Below the pieces are notes generated by a model. The model did no database searches, was not told the DNA's origin, and saw nothing but the letters and a program-made list of their open reading frames with translations. This document shows positions 35,563-47,426 of a stretch of 64,000 nucleotides of DNA, piece after piece. The stretch is from the NCBI GenBank assembly GCA_015039315.1, contig WIDE01000003.1, positions 434,001 through 498,000 on the forward strand, written 5' to 3'. Both the position numbers and the translations under genes were made by a program. Within the stretch, counting starts at the first letter, position 1; each line of letters opens with the position of its first letter. This DNA is from Clavulina sp. PMI_390 (Eukaryota; Basidiomycota; Agaricomycetes; Cantharellales; Hydnaceae).

Positions 35563-36439
35563 ATGGCCGAACCTGAATTGGAACCACAAACCACTCCGCC
35601 TCTGCCTGATCAGTTAGATTCCAGAGTACAGATACAAACCCAGCCCCATATGCCTGTTCTTTGGGAACCCTCACTTCCTGACATCGGTCACTTGGCGAAT
35701 TGGATGGTCTCGTCTCATAAGCTAGGCTTTGACGCCAGCTGTCTACAAGATGACGATCCCGACACGTTCTGGCAGTAAGTCCCAGCGTTCTGGTTTACTC
35801 CCTACTTTGGATCGGAGACCAAGGCTTTACTCATTCTGGTGTCCAGGAGCGACGGCCCTCAACCACATTCTATCACTCTACAGTTCATGAAGAAAGTCCT
35901 CATCCAGGTGCGCTGAATTCTCGCATTTGCATGTACAAGCTGGAGCGCAGGGATCTCTATATATCTCAAGAAATTGGCCATCAACCTCAACATCGTATCC
36001 GATGATTCATATACCCCCATTCGATTGCTCATACGCGCCGGCACCAGTTTATATGACCTCCAGGATGTGAAAACTGTCTCATTTGATAAGCCGATGGGGT
36101 GGATTCCATTTGACATCGGGGTTGAAAGAGCTGGGAAAGACTCAATGTGCGCTTAACGGTTGTTCCCTGCGGTCTTAAGCTAACCCCGTTTGTCAGGCGA
36201 CCCCTCAATGTGTACGTGGTCCAGATCATCATCGCTGCCAATCATATGAATGGGAAGGACACCCATGTGCGCGGGCTCAAGGTGCTTGGAGCAAAGGAGT
36301 GAGTAATAACATACGAATTGGATGTGAAACTCCTGTGGCTGAATAGTCTGTCTCACTGCTACGCAGAGCGCGCCTACGCGATGACGATCTGCTCCCCTTT
36401 ACGTCGATGGAATTCAGAATGCATGAATTCGTTCGATAG
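35563..36439 (+). CDS. APC10: Anaphase-promoting complex subunit 10 (Doc1)
   Basis: APC10/Doc1 is the processivity and degron co-receptor subunit of the APC/C ubiquitin ligase. The start at 35563 gives MAEPELEPQTTPPLPDQLD, an acidic/proline leader. The DOC (galactose-binding-like) fold follows: DIGHLANWMVSSHKLGFDAS, DDPDTFWQSDGPQPHSITLQ, FMKKVLIQ, LNIVSDDSYTPIRLLIRAG, GWIPFDIG, NVYVVQIIIAANHMNGKDTH and VRGLKVLGAKE. The last exon ends LPFTSMEFRMHEFVR at 36439, the usual short basic tail though without the Ile-Arg (IR) end seen in some orthologues. Five exons or so are implied. The APC2 gene, another subunit of the same complex, lies 11 kb downstream. Confidence 0.94.
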
Positions 36440-37320
36440 CCGGCTGAGCTTTCCCGGCGAGCATCGCTGCTTGCGACACAGATCTGCACGGACTTATGGA
36501 ATGCCATGCACTCGGCGTGGATCCCCCAGCTTTCTGATGGCAGGAGCATGATAACACGATAACACGGAGTTGCCCCACCGGTTTTTTGCACCCTTTTTGC
36601 AGATAGAGAAAATAGCAGCAGGCCGTGGCGGATGATCCTGATGTTGATGAAGGATACACATGGAAGCTGCCTGTGCCGTACCTGGTAGATCTCGGATTTA
36701 TTCAATAATCACAAAAGGGTGGCGACGGATACCAAAGTGGGATTGTGAACTCCATTCACACTACTATTGCCATTCTTTTGTTTGTTTCTCATTCGCTCGG
36801 AATCTTCCAAGAGAAGCGGCGGCAGTTGTATTTCCCAGGGTTGTCTTCCTTCGGACCACCTCGATCACGATTTCTTGTTTGGGCAATGCGCGTGTCACAG
36901 CGGCAACAACGCGCCGAAAACAGACAGGGGAGATGCGATCCTGACCACCCAGCGACGCGTTATATCGCGTTGTCGCTTTTTTGCCAGCAACTAAATGATA
37001 TTTAAGGACGGCCTATGTTGAGTGGAAACAGAATTAAGCTTAGGCGAGTGTATATAGTCTCTGGGGGGGTTCTATCACGCCTCGTGCCTTTTTGTTTGGT
37101 TCCTTTGTTTACTCCTTTTGTCGTCTTTCTCCCCCCCCACGACTCGTCGTTCCACCCCCTATCTCGCCTTGTCTATTCCATGTCTCTCCCTCAGAAACTT
37201 TCTCGTTCGTGTCCAAAATGAGTCTGCAGACGCGACATTTGGTCTAACACGCGTGCTCTCTGTTTCCTTTGTCACCAATATCCAGTAATTTCGCTAGCTT
37301 CCCCCCGTCCCAACGTCAAC
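36440..37320. other. Long intergenic/5' leader region
   Basis: This 881-base stretch lies upstream of the serine-rich gene. The segment 37080-37200 is strongly pyrimidine-rich, with a run of eight or more C near 37131, and resembles a fungal core promoter with a CT-rich initiation zone. I see no other gene. Confidence 0.45.
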
Positions 37321-39652
37321 ATGGCATCCGCTCCCCCATCAGCATTCGTCAACTCTCTTCCCTCTGCACGGCCACGACCATCCACAGGGCAACCTCGCCC
37401 CAGCACCGAGAGGTAGGTATCATTGTTCGAACGGCGTTAGGAGGTGCTCGTTCTCACACGCGACGTCTCCGATCACTTGCCTCCCAATTCTGTTCGACAT
37501 AGCTGGAGCAGTGTTGAGGAAGACTCAACCACGTACGAATGGACTCCGGAGCATATTTCAGTGCTTGTTGCGGTATGTAGATCTGAATGTTCACGAGTCG
37601 GGCAGGGTCCGAATTGACCATTCAATACACGTGTTTTCACCTCGACGCATCGTGTTCCATTGCCTCCGTTTGAATTGAATCAGATCCTCGAACGCCCCCC
37701 GTCACATCTAGCCACCCCTTACGCCGGTGCTATCCCTCCATCAAACCTGCTCGACGCGATGGCAAGGGAGATCATCGGCGCTCGCCCGGCGAAGAGCGAC
37801 TGGCCGCATTCTTCGCGCGCAACACGGTTAAAGCTCATCCAAGTTGCCAAACGTCAAGCCCGACACGCTGCCAAAGCTCAACATCAACAGGCCAAGGCCG
37901 CTAGACAGTCGTTGCCATCCACCCCAGCAACCCCAGCCGGACGTGGCAGCAATACTGACGCTATGGATGTCGATGAGGACGCTGCGACCTCAAGTAATTC
38001 GCGCAGGGTCCAGCGCTCTGCCGTCCCTCCTATCCTTTCTTCGTCTCATTATGATCAGAATAGCATGGACATTACCCCCATCCCGGAAGAATCGGTCTAC
38101 CCGTTACCTGACATCTCATCCTCCATATCGCGGTAAGTATACTTTCTCGCGCTTGTACTGCTAGGCGTTATCTCAGTTATTTCGTTCGACTGCTCAGGGC
38201 CCCACCAATTACTCCACGATCGACGGGTCATCCCTCCGCGTCACAGAAACTCACACCCCACGCCTCCTTCCACCCTTACAAACGAACTCCACGGAATGGC
38301 TCCGTCAAAGCAGATGAGCCCAGCACACCACCTTCGCGCCATGCCGACACTCAGCCCCATCCTGGTTCCGTTCGTTCAGAGACCTTCGTGCCGACAGCAG
38401 GTGCCGGCGAAGGGCCTGCCTCACTCAGCGCAGCTAGTAGTGCCACTTTGCTTTCATCAATCGCCAGTAGGGCATCACTTACGACAGCCGTGAGCGGGAC
38501 GGGCAGTGATGGGAGGAGCATCCCTGTGACCAAGACTCCTCGCCGCACTACTACGAAGACTCCCAAGCGTGGCCGTATTGTTGAAGGAGGCGAGCTATCT
38601 ACGGACGTCTTCGGCGTACAACCGCAAGGCCTTTTGAGCCCTGCTTTGGCTCCAGCTTTCCCTTCGCTAGGTAATACGACCCCGGGCGAGGGCAAACGGC
38701 TTCGCAGCCGCACTATCAGTACCTCAGTTGCTAGTCCGGATCCTGCATATGGTGCCGATACCGAGGCGCGCCAGCTTTCCTCTGTTGCCAAGGCAAAGCG
38801 GCGACCTCGTGCCTCGCTCAGTGTGCGAACCCCCTCTCAGGAAAATCCCTTTGCGATGTCCAAGGGCGACCCAAGCTCTCGGGAACCCGGAACACCCAAT
38901 CAATCCGTTCACCCAAGTCAGCTGTATGGCGAACTCTATGCAGACGATATGCTCCATTCTCGAACTCGCACTGTGTCAACGACATCCGCTGCGGCAGAGG
39001 CCAGCGCAACATCCGTAATAATGTTCCTCCCATCGTCGCCACACCTGCGCCAATGTCATCATCTACCCCTGCCCCCCAGACCCCACCCTCTATCCGAACT
39101 GTGCCATCTTTGGTCTCAGAACATGCTAGTCCTATGGCTTCCCTTCCCTTGACGCCAAGTAGCAGCCGTCGCGGCCTGCGTCGTGTTGGCAAGCTCAGTG
39201 TCCCGATGTCTCCCTCCAACTCGCGCGGTACGAACGAGAACCTGTCTCCAATGCAACTCTCCCCCTCTCCCTCCCATGGTCGCTACCTGCGCACCAAGGA
39301 TTGCGGCGGACGACCTCTGTCGATGATGAGTGCTACTTCTGATCGCTCAGAACGCAGTGCTCTCTCCAACATCTCTGCACATTCGGGCAGTGTGCACAGT
39401 GGCTTCAGTGGGTTTAGTGCATTGAGCTCCCGACCCCCTCCATCTCGCGCCGCGAGGATGATTGGGCGCAAGATCTCGTTTGGTTCGGACCATGGAAACA
39501 ATGGTCCTAGTGGTTTGAGGCTTCACCATGGTACCCTGGGCAGCCCCAGCCGGATTCTCGCAAACCCTAGCTTGAATGGGTCAGCAGCTGCAATAGGTGA
39601 TGGTGCGGCGATGACAATGATGACGCTTGCTCCGGCCTTCGAGCTGCGTTGA
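37321..39652 (+). CDS. Serine/proline-rich low-complexity protein (apparent frame break)
   Basis: The start at 37321 gives MASAPPSAFVNSLPSARPRP. Splices give SWSSVEEDSTTYEWTPEHIS, VLVAILERPPSHLATPYAGA and a basic helix rich in Arg/Lys/Gln (LKLIQVAKRQARHAAKAQHQ). The remainder is Ser/Thr/Pro-rich with many SP/TP sites (PVTKTPRRTTTKTPKRGR, RLRSRTISTSVASPDP, LSVPMSPSNSRGTNENLSP) and ends at 39652. Many candidate CDK/MAPK sites suggest a regulated, disordered protein, possibly nuclear. I know no function. The open frame before about 39000 and the one from about 39010 onward differ by one base (see findings), so the model needs a one-base correction or the gene is broken there. I could find no intron that fixes it. 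Confidence 0.65.
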
Positions 39653-40680
39653 ACTGGAACGCACATTCCCCAGCGATACCATTGCAAAGCAGAATGCTTC
39701 ACCTCGACTTCGTTCTTCCCTCTCCTGCGAACCCCTGTAACTGTACCACCATCATTGACAACAACCACGCTCTTTTAACGCCTCGTTGCTTTTCCTTCGG
39801 CCTTTCCTTTTGTAGCTTATCTCCGCACCAGAACCTCATGCGGCATACTCACGCTCCTTCGCTCTCTTTATTTCCCGCCCTGCCTATAAATCCGATGCAC
39901 TCCCAGCATTCGCCCACAATCCTTCTCATCTCGATATTCAACAAACCCACACCCTCATTCTACTTCTCTCCTCTGCTCTCCTCTTCGCTGTACCTCTATT
40001 CGCTCAAAAAGCCCTGCATACTATACCCTATAGTGCGCTTGGTCGCTAGCTTTCCATCTACAACACATCTACCTCCTTTCTAGTTTCTTTCTCTTCGGCT
40101 CCGTCCTCAGGCGTGCCCTTATCTTTCTATCCAACTCCGAAAATGAGGCGATTTCTCATCTCTCCCAGTGTCAGATTGCCTCCTCGCCTGCCCCTTGTTC
40201 TCTCTGTTTCCTTGCTCCGTTTCTCGTTGTCTTGTCCCTGCTTTGCTGATATTGCTTTCATATCTGACTTGCTCTACCACGACGAGTATCATTCCTCTCA
40301 CATCTGTCTGGACTGCCTTGACGGTTTTGCATTTCTCCCTTCCATTTTGTCATTTTTTGCACTGTATGCGGCTCGCTGGTCGTCCTCATCCACTTTTTCA
40401 TATTGATACGTGCTAGTTTTTTATCTGTACAAATCTGATTTCGGTTCAGTTTGTCGATGGGCTCAGTGTGCAGATATTTCAGTGAATATCATTCTGAATG
40501 CAAAAGTGTAAATGATACATTATAGTACAATTTGGGGGTTCCCGTTCAAGTCCACATTAAGGACACGTGAGGATGTTATGACGAGCAAAAGATGAGTACA
40601 GCAAGCAATCAGTAGGTGCCCAAAGGCACCGCGATGCCGATGTACACTGTAACAAGGGGAGCAGGTCGATCTATGCGCAT
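39653..40680. other. Pyrimidine-rich 3' region between convergent genes
   Basis: This 1028-base stretch lies between the stops of the serine-rich gene and egt1. From about 39,690 to 40,420 the plus strand is very CT-rich, with TCTCC, CTTTC and CCTC runs; the open frames there are compositional and carry no motif. AT-rich sequence follows (40,430-40,560). Confidence 0.45.
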
Positions 40681-43600
40681 TTAGACGTCATACGCAACTC
40701 GCCCTGCAATCCAAGCGAAGCGATAATTATGTTGATAAAAATTGCGGACGGTTCGGCGCTGCGCGAGGCGAGGGATGGTCGCAAACGAGCCACCAAGCTG
40801 TATAATATCACAATCATGACAATGTTGAGCCAATCGGAAGCCCTCAAGGCAATCAAATGAAATGCACGTACCACGACATGATGATCGTTATCATGGAAAT
40901 CGGATGAGAATCCAGGATAAAGGATAGATGGTTCGTAGCCATCGTGGCTATCTAGGATGCTAGATGACCATTCCCAAACCCCACCATTGTGTCCTCGCAA
41001 GTTGCTCTCCGGATCAGGTGCTAACCCGCTGATGAACCAGCGGACCAATAGTCAGTTAGGGGAAAAAGCAAGTGATGACAATCAGGGTCATGCGATAATT
41101 GAACGTGGAAGCTGGATTTGAAACTCACGGAACAAAAGTCCATTTCTTGAAGCCAATCAGCGAGCTCTCAGCGCCGAGATGGCGATCCATGAAGGCCCGC
41201 AGCTCGATCTCAGTGGGGATTCGCCCTCCCTTCCACGCGGCAAACGCCTCGATCTCATCATAAGACCCAACGAATGGCCATTGTGCGGCAGCAGCAAAGG
41301 GAACAGGGCCGTAGAGCGACCGGACTTGGAACTCGACGCTGTCCGTAGTTGTGGACGGCTCAGACGGCACCCAGTTATCAGGCATTCTCAGGCCCTTGGA
41401 TTCCTGGAACAAGCGGAAGTAGACCAGGTATTCGGCGTTGGTGATGCACAGTTTCTCCACAAGCACCTGCTTGGGAATTGTCACTTGGCGCTTGGGATGC
41501 TCCAAGTCCCAGCCGAACTCGTATGTTTCAGCTTCAGAAAGAGAAGCCGTCTTGAGGTCGAGCTTTTCAGGGTCATCATGCCCGATGGAAAAGGTTCCCG
41601 GGTGAAGCTGGATGAGGGCATGAGGCGGGGGCCTCGTTAAAGAGGACTTGTCGGGGAGGATGAGATGGTGAACATTCTCGAGCGAGGGCGGCGCAAATCC
41701 ACGAGGAGCAATTGTACCCCCTGGAGTCCCAGCACGTTGGATAAGCATGTAGAGAAGGGTCTGAAGAGGTGAAGAGTGTTAGCTATAAAATACGAGCCTC
41801 TACGGAAAACCCTGGCTCACCTCAGCATGCCATCCTTCATGCTCATAACACATCCAGAGTACACGATCAACTTTCCTCCCAAGCTTCATGACTCGCTCCT
41901 CCTTGCGCTCGATTGCCTGATACAGTCGAGCGACACGGCTTCGAACTCTGTCTCGGAAGTCGAGGATGGAGTCAAGTGACGGCCAATCCTCGGGTCGTTC
42001 AGGCACAATGGAGTGGGGGTGGATCTTGGTAGGATCATCGACGCTTGGATCAATTCCTCGTTCAAAGATGTCCTACACGTATAGATACGGACGTCAGAGG
42101 AGTGAATAAGAAGAACAAGAATGTCATCACGAAATTTATCCATACCTTGAAAACCTCTGGCTCAGAGTGAGGCTCACTCAACAATCGAGAGAGGTGGATG
42201 TCGAGGAATCTGAGTGTAGTGAACGTGAGGATACAGAGCGCATGGTGAGACAATCATGGGACAAAAGAAGAAAACCAACCAAGAAAAAGGCCCAAAAAAA
42301 AAAAACAAAAAAGCCCGAAAACAAAGGGGTTCCCCAAAAACAATTCAACAAGAAACAACCCAAAGGGAAACCCCGCCCAAAACCTCCAAAACTCCCGAAA
42401 ATCCACCAAACCCCGAACCCCCAAAGAACCCCCCCCTGCCCGAGGCTTCCAAGCCCGAATGAAGCCAACGGCAAGCCGCAAAGAGCGACCCGCCCTCCGG
42501 AAGGCCTCAAACAAAAGCACCTGGAAAATGGGAGGGAAAAACCCGAGAAAAGAAAAAACAAGGACCCCCAAAAACCAAAAAAAAGAAAAAAAATTGGGAG
42601 CCCGCCAACCCCTGAATGGGCCGAAAGTGGCCTCCGCCAAAAAAGCAGGGGCAACCGCCGCAAAAGAACAAAAAGGGCCACGAAGGAACGGGAAAAAATC
42701 CGAAACCAGCCAAAAAGCACAAACCTTGTAGCTGTATTCCATATTGATAAGCTCGCCCTTTTCGAACGTCAACGGCTCTGAGCCGTCGACGGGAAGTGAA
42801 AAGGCTTCTTTCGATCGGTAATAGGCTTCATGCCGGCCTGATAAGGGGGTGGAAGACCAATCAGCAAACTTCCACCGGCATTTCATTTAGGCTCGTTGGC
42901 AGCTCACCAATCTCCTCGTTGAAGGTACCGTGATATTCAAATCGATCGGTAAACGGATCCACACCCAGCGAGTTTGCAGCCACGTCCAGCCCGTTCAAAA
43001 TGAACCTTGCTGTATAACCCTCAGGATCATTGTAGGCGCGCTCGACAAGCGCCTTCTCATTCCTTCCATCTAATCCCAAGAGCAGGGTGTCCGACGAGCC
43101 AGGTCTCAAGGGGAGCTTGCTCAGGAAAGCGGCAGCACCAGCGCGATCGAAGTTCCCGAGAGATGACCCAAGGAAAAGGAGATGAAGCGGAGGAGACCCA
43201 TGCTCCCACTCGTCTGAACCACGATACTGGCGATCTTGGTCTACGGGAAGAGATGATGCAGGCTGAGAGTCGGCTGCCAGCGAGGGCGACACCGAGTGGG
43301 AGCTTGCAATAGCGGTTAGACCCTCGACAGGATCATCAATATCATGCACGGCAGTGTATGGTGTGGAATAGGGGCTAAAAGAGTCCCGGGCATCTTGGGA
43401 GGGATCACGAGATTTGGAATGTGGTGGTGTTTCGGGATGAAGTGGATTGGGAATGCGCCATCCTTCCTCGGGTAAAGCGCTTGGAGTCGGAGCAATATTC
43501 TTTAGGGGCACATTTGAAGGCCCTGGGGTGGGCTGTTGGGTGTCACTGCTCGCTGCTGGGCGCCGAGCGGAGCGCCCACGTGTGAGATCGTTGGGCTCAT

Positions 43601-44632
43601 TGGCGGGCGTGACATCACCAGGAGTCGGCTGTTGCAAGCCGCTCGCTTTGGCATGTGTTGAATCAAGACCGCCGTTCCGAATCCAATCCAATCCACTATC
43701 GTAATCAGTGACGAGACCTGGAAAGAAGTAGGGACAATTTGTGGGATAGAATAAATTGCCGGTAATGGGAATGCGGTGGCAAAGCACGTCCCAATTTGGG
43801 GGCAGATCCCCGTCCACATGGTAGGCGAATGAGATAGAGTGTGAAGAGATGATAGATGGGAAATAGTCAGCAGATGCAGGCACCGCGCGGCGTCACTAGA
43901 CAGACGACGGACGAGAGGGTACACGAACCTTTGAGTGCGACATGGTCGTTGACGATCGGTGTCAATGACTCCAGCGATTGAGTCAATGAAATTGGTGCTA
44001 GGTCAAGTGCATAGTAGGTGTATGCTGGTTCCTTGGCGTCTTTCGGCGACGATCCCCCGCTCACAGCCGTCGGACGGTGACGTGACTGCGATGCAGAGGG
44101 TGACGCAGAGCCTTCCAGTGAGTTGCCATACTCAGACAGAGCAGAAATGAGGTGGGCAGTCTTGCGAACAGAGCTGGCAACGTCGGGGGGAATAGATGCA
44201 TGCACGCAGATCGGTGCGGTTCAATGGGAGCAGGAACATGTGTCAGTTAATGAAAAGTAATTGAGACAATCCAAGTCAGTTCCCGACGTACCCACAGCCC
44301 AACTCCAGTAGGACACCGCGCCGACCATCGTCATCAGCCAGGGGGAGAGCCCGCTGTTGGCCGCACACGGCCCGGATGACGTCGGGGGAGTAGTTCTTGA
44401 GTATATGCTCCTCTGCGGGAAACAGGTAATAGTGCTTCCCAGCATTCGTGGTGAGCTCGTCATAGAGCTCCAGACCGCGTTCGTCATAGAGCAATGTCGT
44501 CGGAAGGGTCTTTTGTCCAGAAGGGGCATTTAGAGCCTTGAGGACGCTCCCACGTAACTGTGCTGGATCGGAATCGCCTACACTCGTCGAGGCCGTGGAG
44601 GGGCGGATATAGATGAGATTGGGTGCTGACAT
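40681..44632 (-). CDS. EGT1: Ergothioneine biosynthesis protein Egt1 (EgtD-EgtB fusion), interrupted
   Basis: Fungal Egt1 trimethylates histidine to hercynine and then couples it to cysteine in an iron-dependent sulfoxide step. The start at 44632 gives MSAPNLIYIRPS. The EgtD methyltransferase half follows: TLLYDERGLELYDELTT, YYLFPAEEHILKNY, VLLELGCG, LLFLGSSLGNFDR and GELINMEYSYK. The EgtB half has FLDIHLSRLL (DinB-type iron-binding helix), WMCYEHEGWHAE and the FGE-sulfatase-like domain (LIQLHPGTFSIGHDD, FGWDLEHPKRQV, GGRIPTEIELRAF, GHNGGVWEWSSS). The end, LGGSFATIPRLAQRR to RVAYDV, stops at 40681. Two anomalies exist. An insertion of about 150 Pro/Ser-rich residues (roughly 43,200-43,655) precedes the SSLGNF motif. 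A T-poor block (42,257-42,720) replaces the expected segment joining MEYSYK to FLDIHL. Confidence 0.9.
42257..42720. other. T-depleted (A-depleted on minus) aberrant block inside egt1
   Basis: By eye I count about 22 T in roughly 464 bases of the plus strand (near 5%), with many A and C homopolymers, while the sequence on each side is normal. The minus-strand frames are open only because A, and therefore stop codons, is nearly absent. It occupies the place where egt1 should encode the end of the methyltransferase half and the start of the DinB half. I read it as corrupted sequence (for example a failing read tail) rather than biology. Confidence 0.7.
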
Positions 44633-45354
44633 GGTGCGCACACAACGCCCAGTTATGTGATCCGTAGCGTTGGAGAATGAGAGGGGGGATGGATATCCAT
44701 CTCCTACCAAGCGCAAGATATATATACCAAGCGGGAGAGGAAGGGAAATTGTCCGAACAGCAGAGTTCAGTCAAACGAGTTCGACCGTGTGTACATCTGC
44801 ATCATCGTGATTCATTTCTTCCGAACGTTCCAATAGGCTCTTAACCGGGCCATGAATTGCTTACGAGCTTCTATGTGGAGAAGTCGAGGCCTAACCAACT
44901 ACATACTATTCCAAACGTGACCCTGCTTGAACTGAACGGAGGCGGCAATATGACAAAGAAAACTGTCTTCCATCAAGTCTTTTGTGGCCATCATGCCGAT
45001 CGGGGGTTGGGTGCCCAGAGTGGACTTGTAGATCGGAGTGAGGAGCTCAGTTGGAAGAGGATGGAGGCATCACAGGGCAGGTGCAGCTTGTGTTACATCA
45101 CTCCCGCCGTTCCTTCCTACGTCAGGCGCTCAAGCCATTGCAATGCATTATGATTGGCCCCGCGGAAGGCTCGATTTTCAGGTCCCCCGTCGACGTCAGT
45201 AATCGATCCTAATATTACAAAGGGAGACATTATGCGGATCGGCCCAACTACAGATCTTCTTGAGCCAACCCTCCCACAAACCAAACCCATCCCACCCCGC
45301 ACATGACGTGATGACGTGCAAGCCAGCAGGAGGTTGAAAAATCCAGCCCATATA
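44633..45354. other. Intergenic region, egt1 promoter
   Basis: This 722-base stretch separates two minus-strand genes: the egt1 promoter lies near 44,640-45,000 and the 3' flank of the Ysc84-domain gene at the other end. I see no gene, RNA or repeat. Confidence 0.4.
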
Positions 45355-47159
45355 TCAGTTATGGCCATCAGTGTCAAACACCGTATTGCTTCCGGAATGT
45401 GTGCCTCCAACGCTGTACCCACCAGCTCCCTCGCCTGACAACTCACCTGGGACGCCGGGGACATACGATTCCTCAGGCAGTCCAGCTTCGTCCAATCCCT
45501 GTGCAAACATACATCACAACCACAACCGAGTCATCGTAACGATATAAGTCGCAGATGAGATGGCCGATGACCGAGGCGAACGACGAGGGATTTGTCAGGC
45601 AATTGGTCAGTAAAAGTATCCACCACAAATTGCAAAAGTCGAGTCAAGAGAGGAGCAAAATTGAAGGATGAGTCAGCAGTTTGAACAACACCGCGGCGAA
45701 GGGCGGGGGTTTACGTGGAATGCAAAAGAGGAGATGATTGAAAGGGAGAAGAGAGGCGTGGCTCTATGCTCACGGCAAGAAGCCTCGGCGTGGAGGACTC
45801 GCATGCAAAGAAGTGTCCCCAAAAGAGGCACTTAGAAGCCGCCACCGGCGCCGGGAGCGCAAGATAACACGAGCAAATTCAACCAGATAATAAGACACTA
45901 CGTACCTCAGCCGCTTCGATGATCTCGTATAATCGACTGGCAACCTCTGGGGGAGGAACACGCCCGCCAAGAATATCACGAGCGGGGACAGCAGAACCGT
46001 AAAATTCCTTATTTGCGTCTTTCCTCTCGATCAGAACAGTCCCTTCAAGGGAGAGGCCGGCAAACAAGCCTGTGTATTATATTGAATTCAGGGAGGGGTG
46101 AGCAAGATGATGGTTACGCCGTCGGTGAGGGAATGTAGCCAAAGTCAAGCAACATGGGAGAGGAAGTAGACTGAACGTTAGACACATGGGCAAAAGGGAT
46201 GGAAATGGCGGTCGCTAATACGTACCCTTCGATTTAGAGTAGGAGAACATCGGTGCGGGGCTGGCAAGTGATGCCTGAACAGCGCCACCAGTCCCAATCG
46301 GTCCTGCAGAAGCACTAATGTTGCCACCGACAGTGACATTACCACCCATCGAGAATGCCCTCACAGCTTCCTCAGAGTTGAGCACAATAACAAAGTCTGT
46401 AATGTCGGCACCGATCTGGAGACCCCAGCCGATGCCCGCGGTCCCGATGCACGATGGTGCAGACCAGGAACCGTCTGGGAGCCGAGAAATGACGAGGCCT
46501 GACCCCGCCTTGCCAGAGAAGACGAACCCAGCTTTAACAACCTGGAAGATGGCGAGACCTATTGTTGTAGGCGCAGTCACGGTTGTCAAGATACATGCAA
46601 GGAGCCCATGGGATAGTTGCACAATCGGAGAGATGCAGATGGATGTGGGATGTAGTGTTAGCCAAATGCGCAGATTGTTCAATAAAAAATAAGCGGTGCA
46701 CAGGCCCGATGGAAACAGCACCAGAGCAATACGCAACAGCGGATGCAGAGTGGACCGAGTGGTGAATAATGAGTGCTAAATAAATCAAATCTGAAAGGAA
46801 GGATGGCTTACCCCTTGCCCGTTGTAAAACGGCCTTTGGGATAGAGTTGAGGGCAGATTCTGGGTGCTCAGGATTGGCTGTGGGAGGAGGAGCATTAGGA
46901 ATGGCAATGACAACCCAGCGCGGCCGACGGCATGAACGTCCCGTGATGTGCTCATGTCTATCTAAATTTGCTTCAAATTTGACTCACCGAGGAAACTCTC
47001 AAGAATACGGGCAGACTTGTCTGCCTCTCCAGGCAAGCTGAAGCCTTGGGCGAACGTCCGCGTTTCCGTAGATAGCTTTGAGCCGCTGTCCTTTGCGAAC
47101 GCGGTTGCCTGGATAGCTGCCTTGCGAGCTCCAGCCTGGAATTTCTCCAAGAACGACAT
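45355..47159 (-). CDS. Ysc84/SYLF-domain actin- and lipid-binding protein
   Basis: SYLF (DUF500) proteins bind phosphoinositides and actin at endocytic sites. The start at 47159 gives MSFLEKFQAGARKAAIQATA, then GEADKSARILESFL and ANPEHPESALNSIPKAVLQR. The SYLF core follows: GLAIFQVVKAGFVFSGKAGS, LVISRLPDGSWSAPSCIG, IGWGLQIGADITDFVIVLNS, AFSMGGNVTVGGNISASAGP and FAGLSLEGTVLIERKDANK, with ARDILGGRVPPPEVASRLYE after it. The tail (GLDEAGLPEESYVPGVP, GGYSVGGTHSGSN) is Gly/Ser-rich and ends at 45355 without an SH3 domain, unlike yeast Ysc84 and Lsb3. The gene is divergent from APC2, with 267 bases between starts. Confidence 0.92.
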
Positions 47160-47426
47160 GCCAAAAGATAATGTTGACGTAGACGATTACAGGGGCAGTT
47201 CAGTGTCAATATCAGGCAACAAACCTGCTTATGTTATAGCGACATTCAAATCTTGAACGATGGAAATCCTTATTCCTAACATCTGTTGCAAAGTATGAGG
47301 TCCGATGCGGGTCCAATATTTGCACATTTCCAATAATTATCGGGCAAACATCCTTCGAAGAGCGAGCGAAGATGGTATGAAATGCAACAGTCTTTGTTTG
47401 CGCGTTGCACATCTTGTTTGGCCACA

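Noticed and set aside
39653..40420. Plus-strand frames of 82-144 residues after the serine-rich gene
   Set aside because: They arise from a CT-rich 3' region (Ser/Leu/Pro/Phe) with no conserved motif and no start context.
42178..42886. Minus-strand frames of 180-210 residues that look like hydrophobic membrane proteins
   Set aside because: They are open only because A is nearly absent on that strand; the Phe/Gly/Leu-rich translation follows the composition of the aberrant block.
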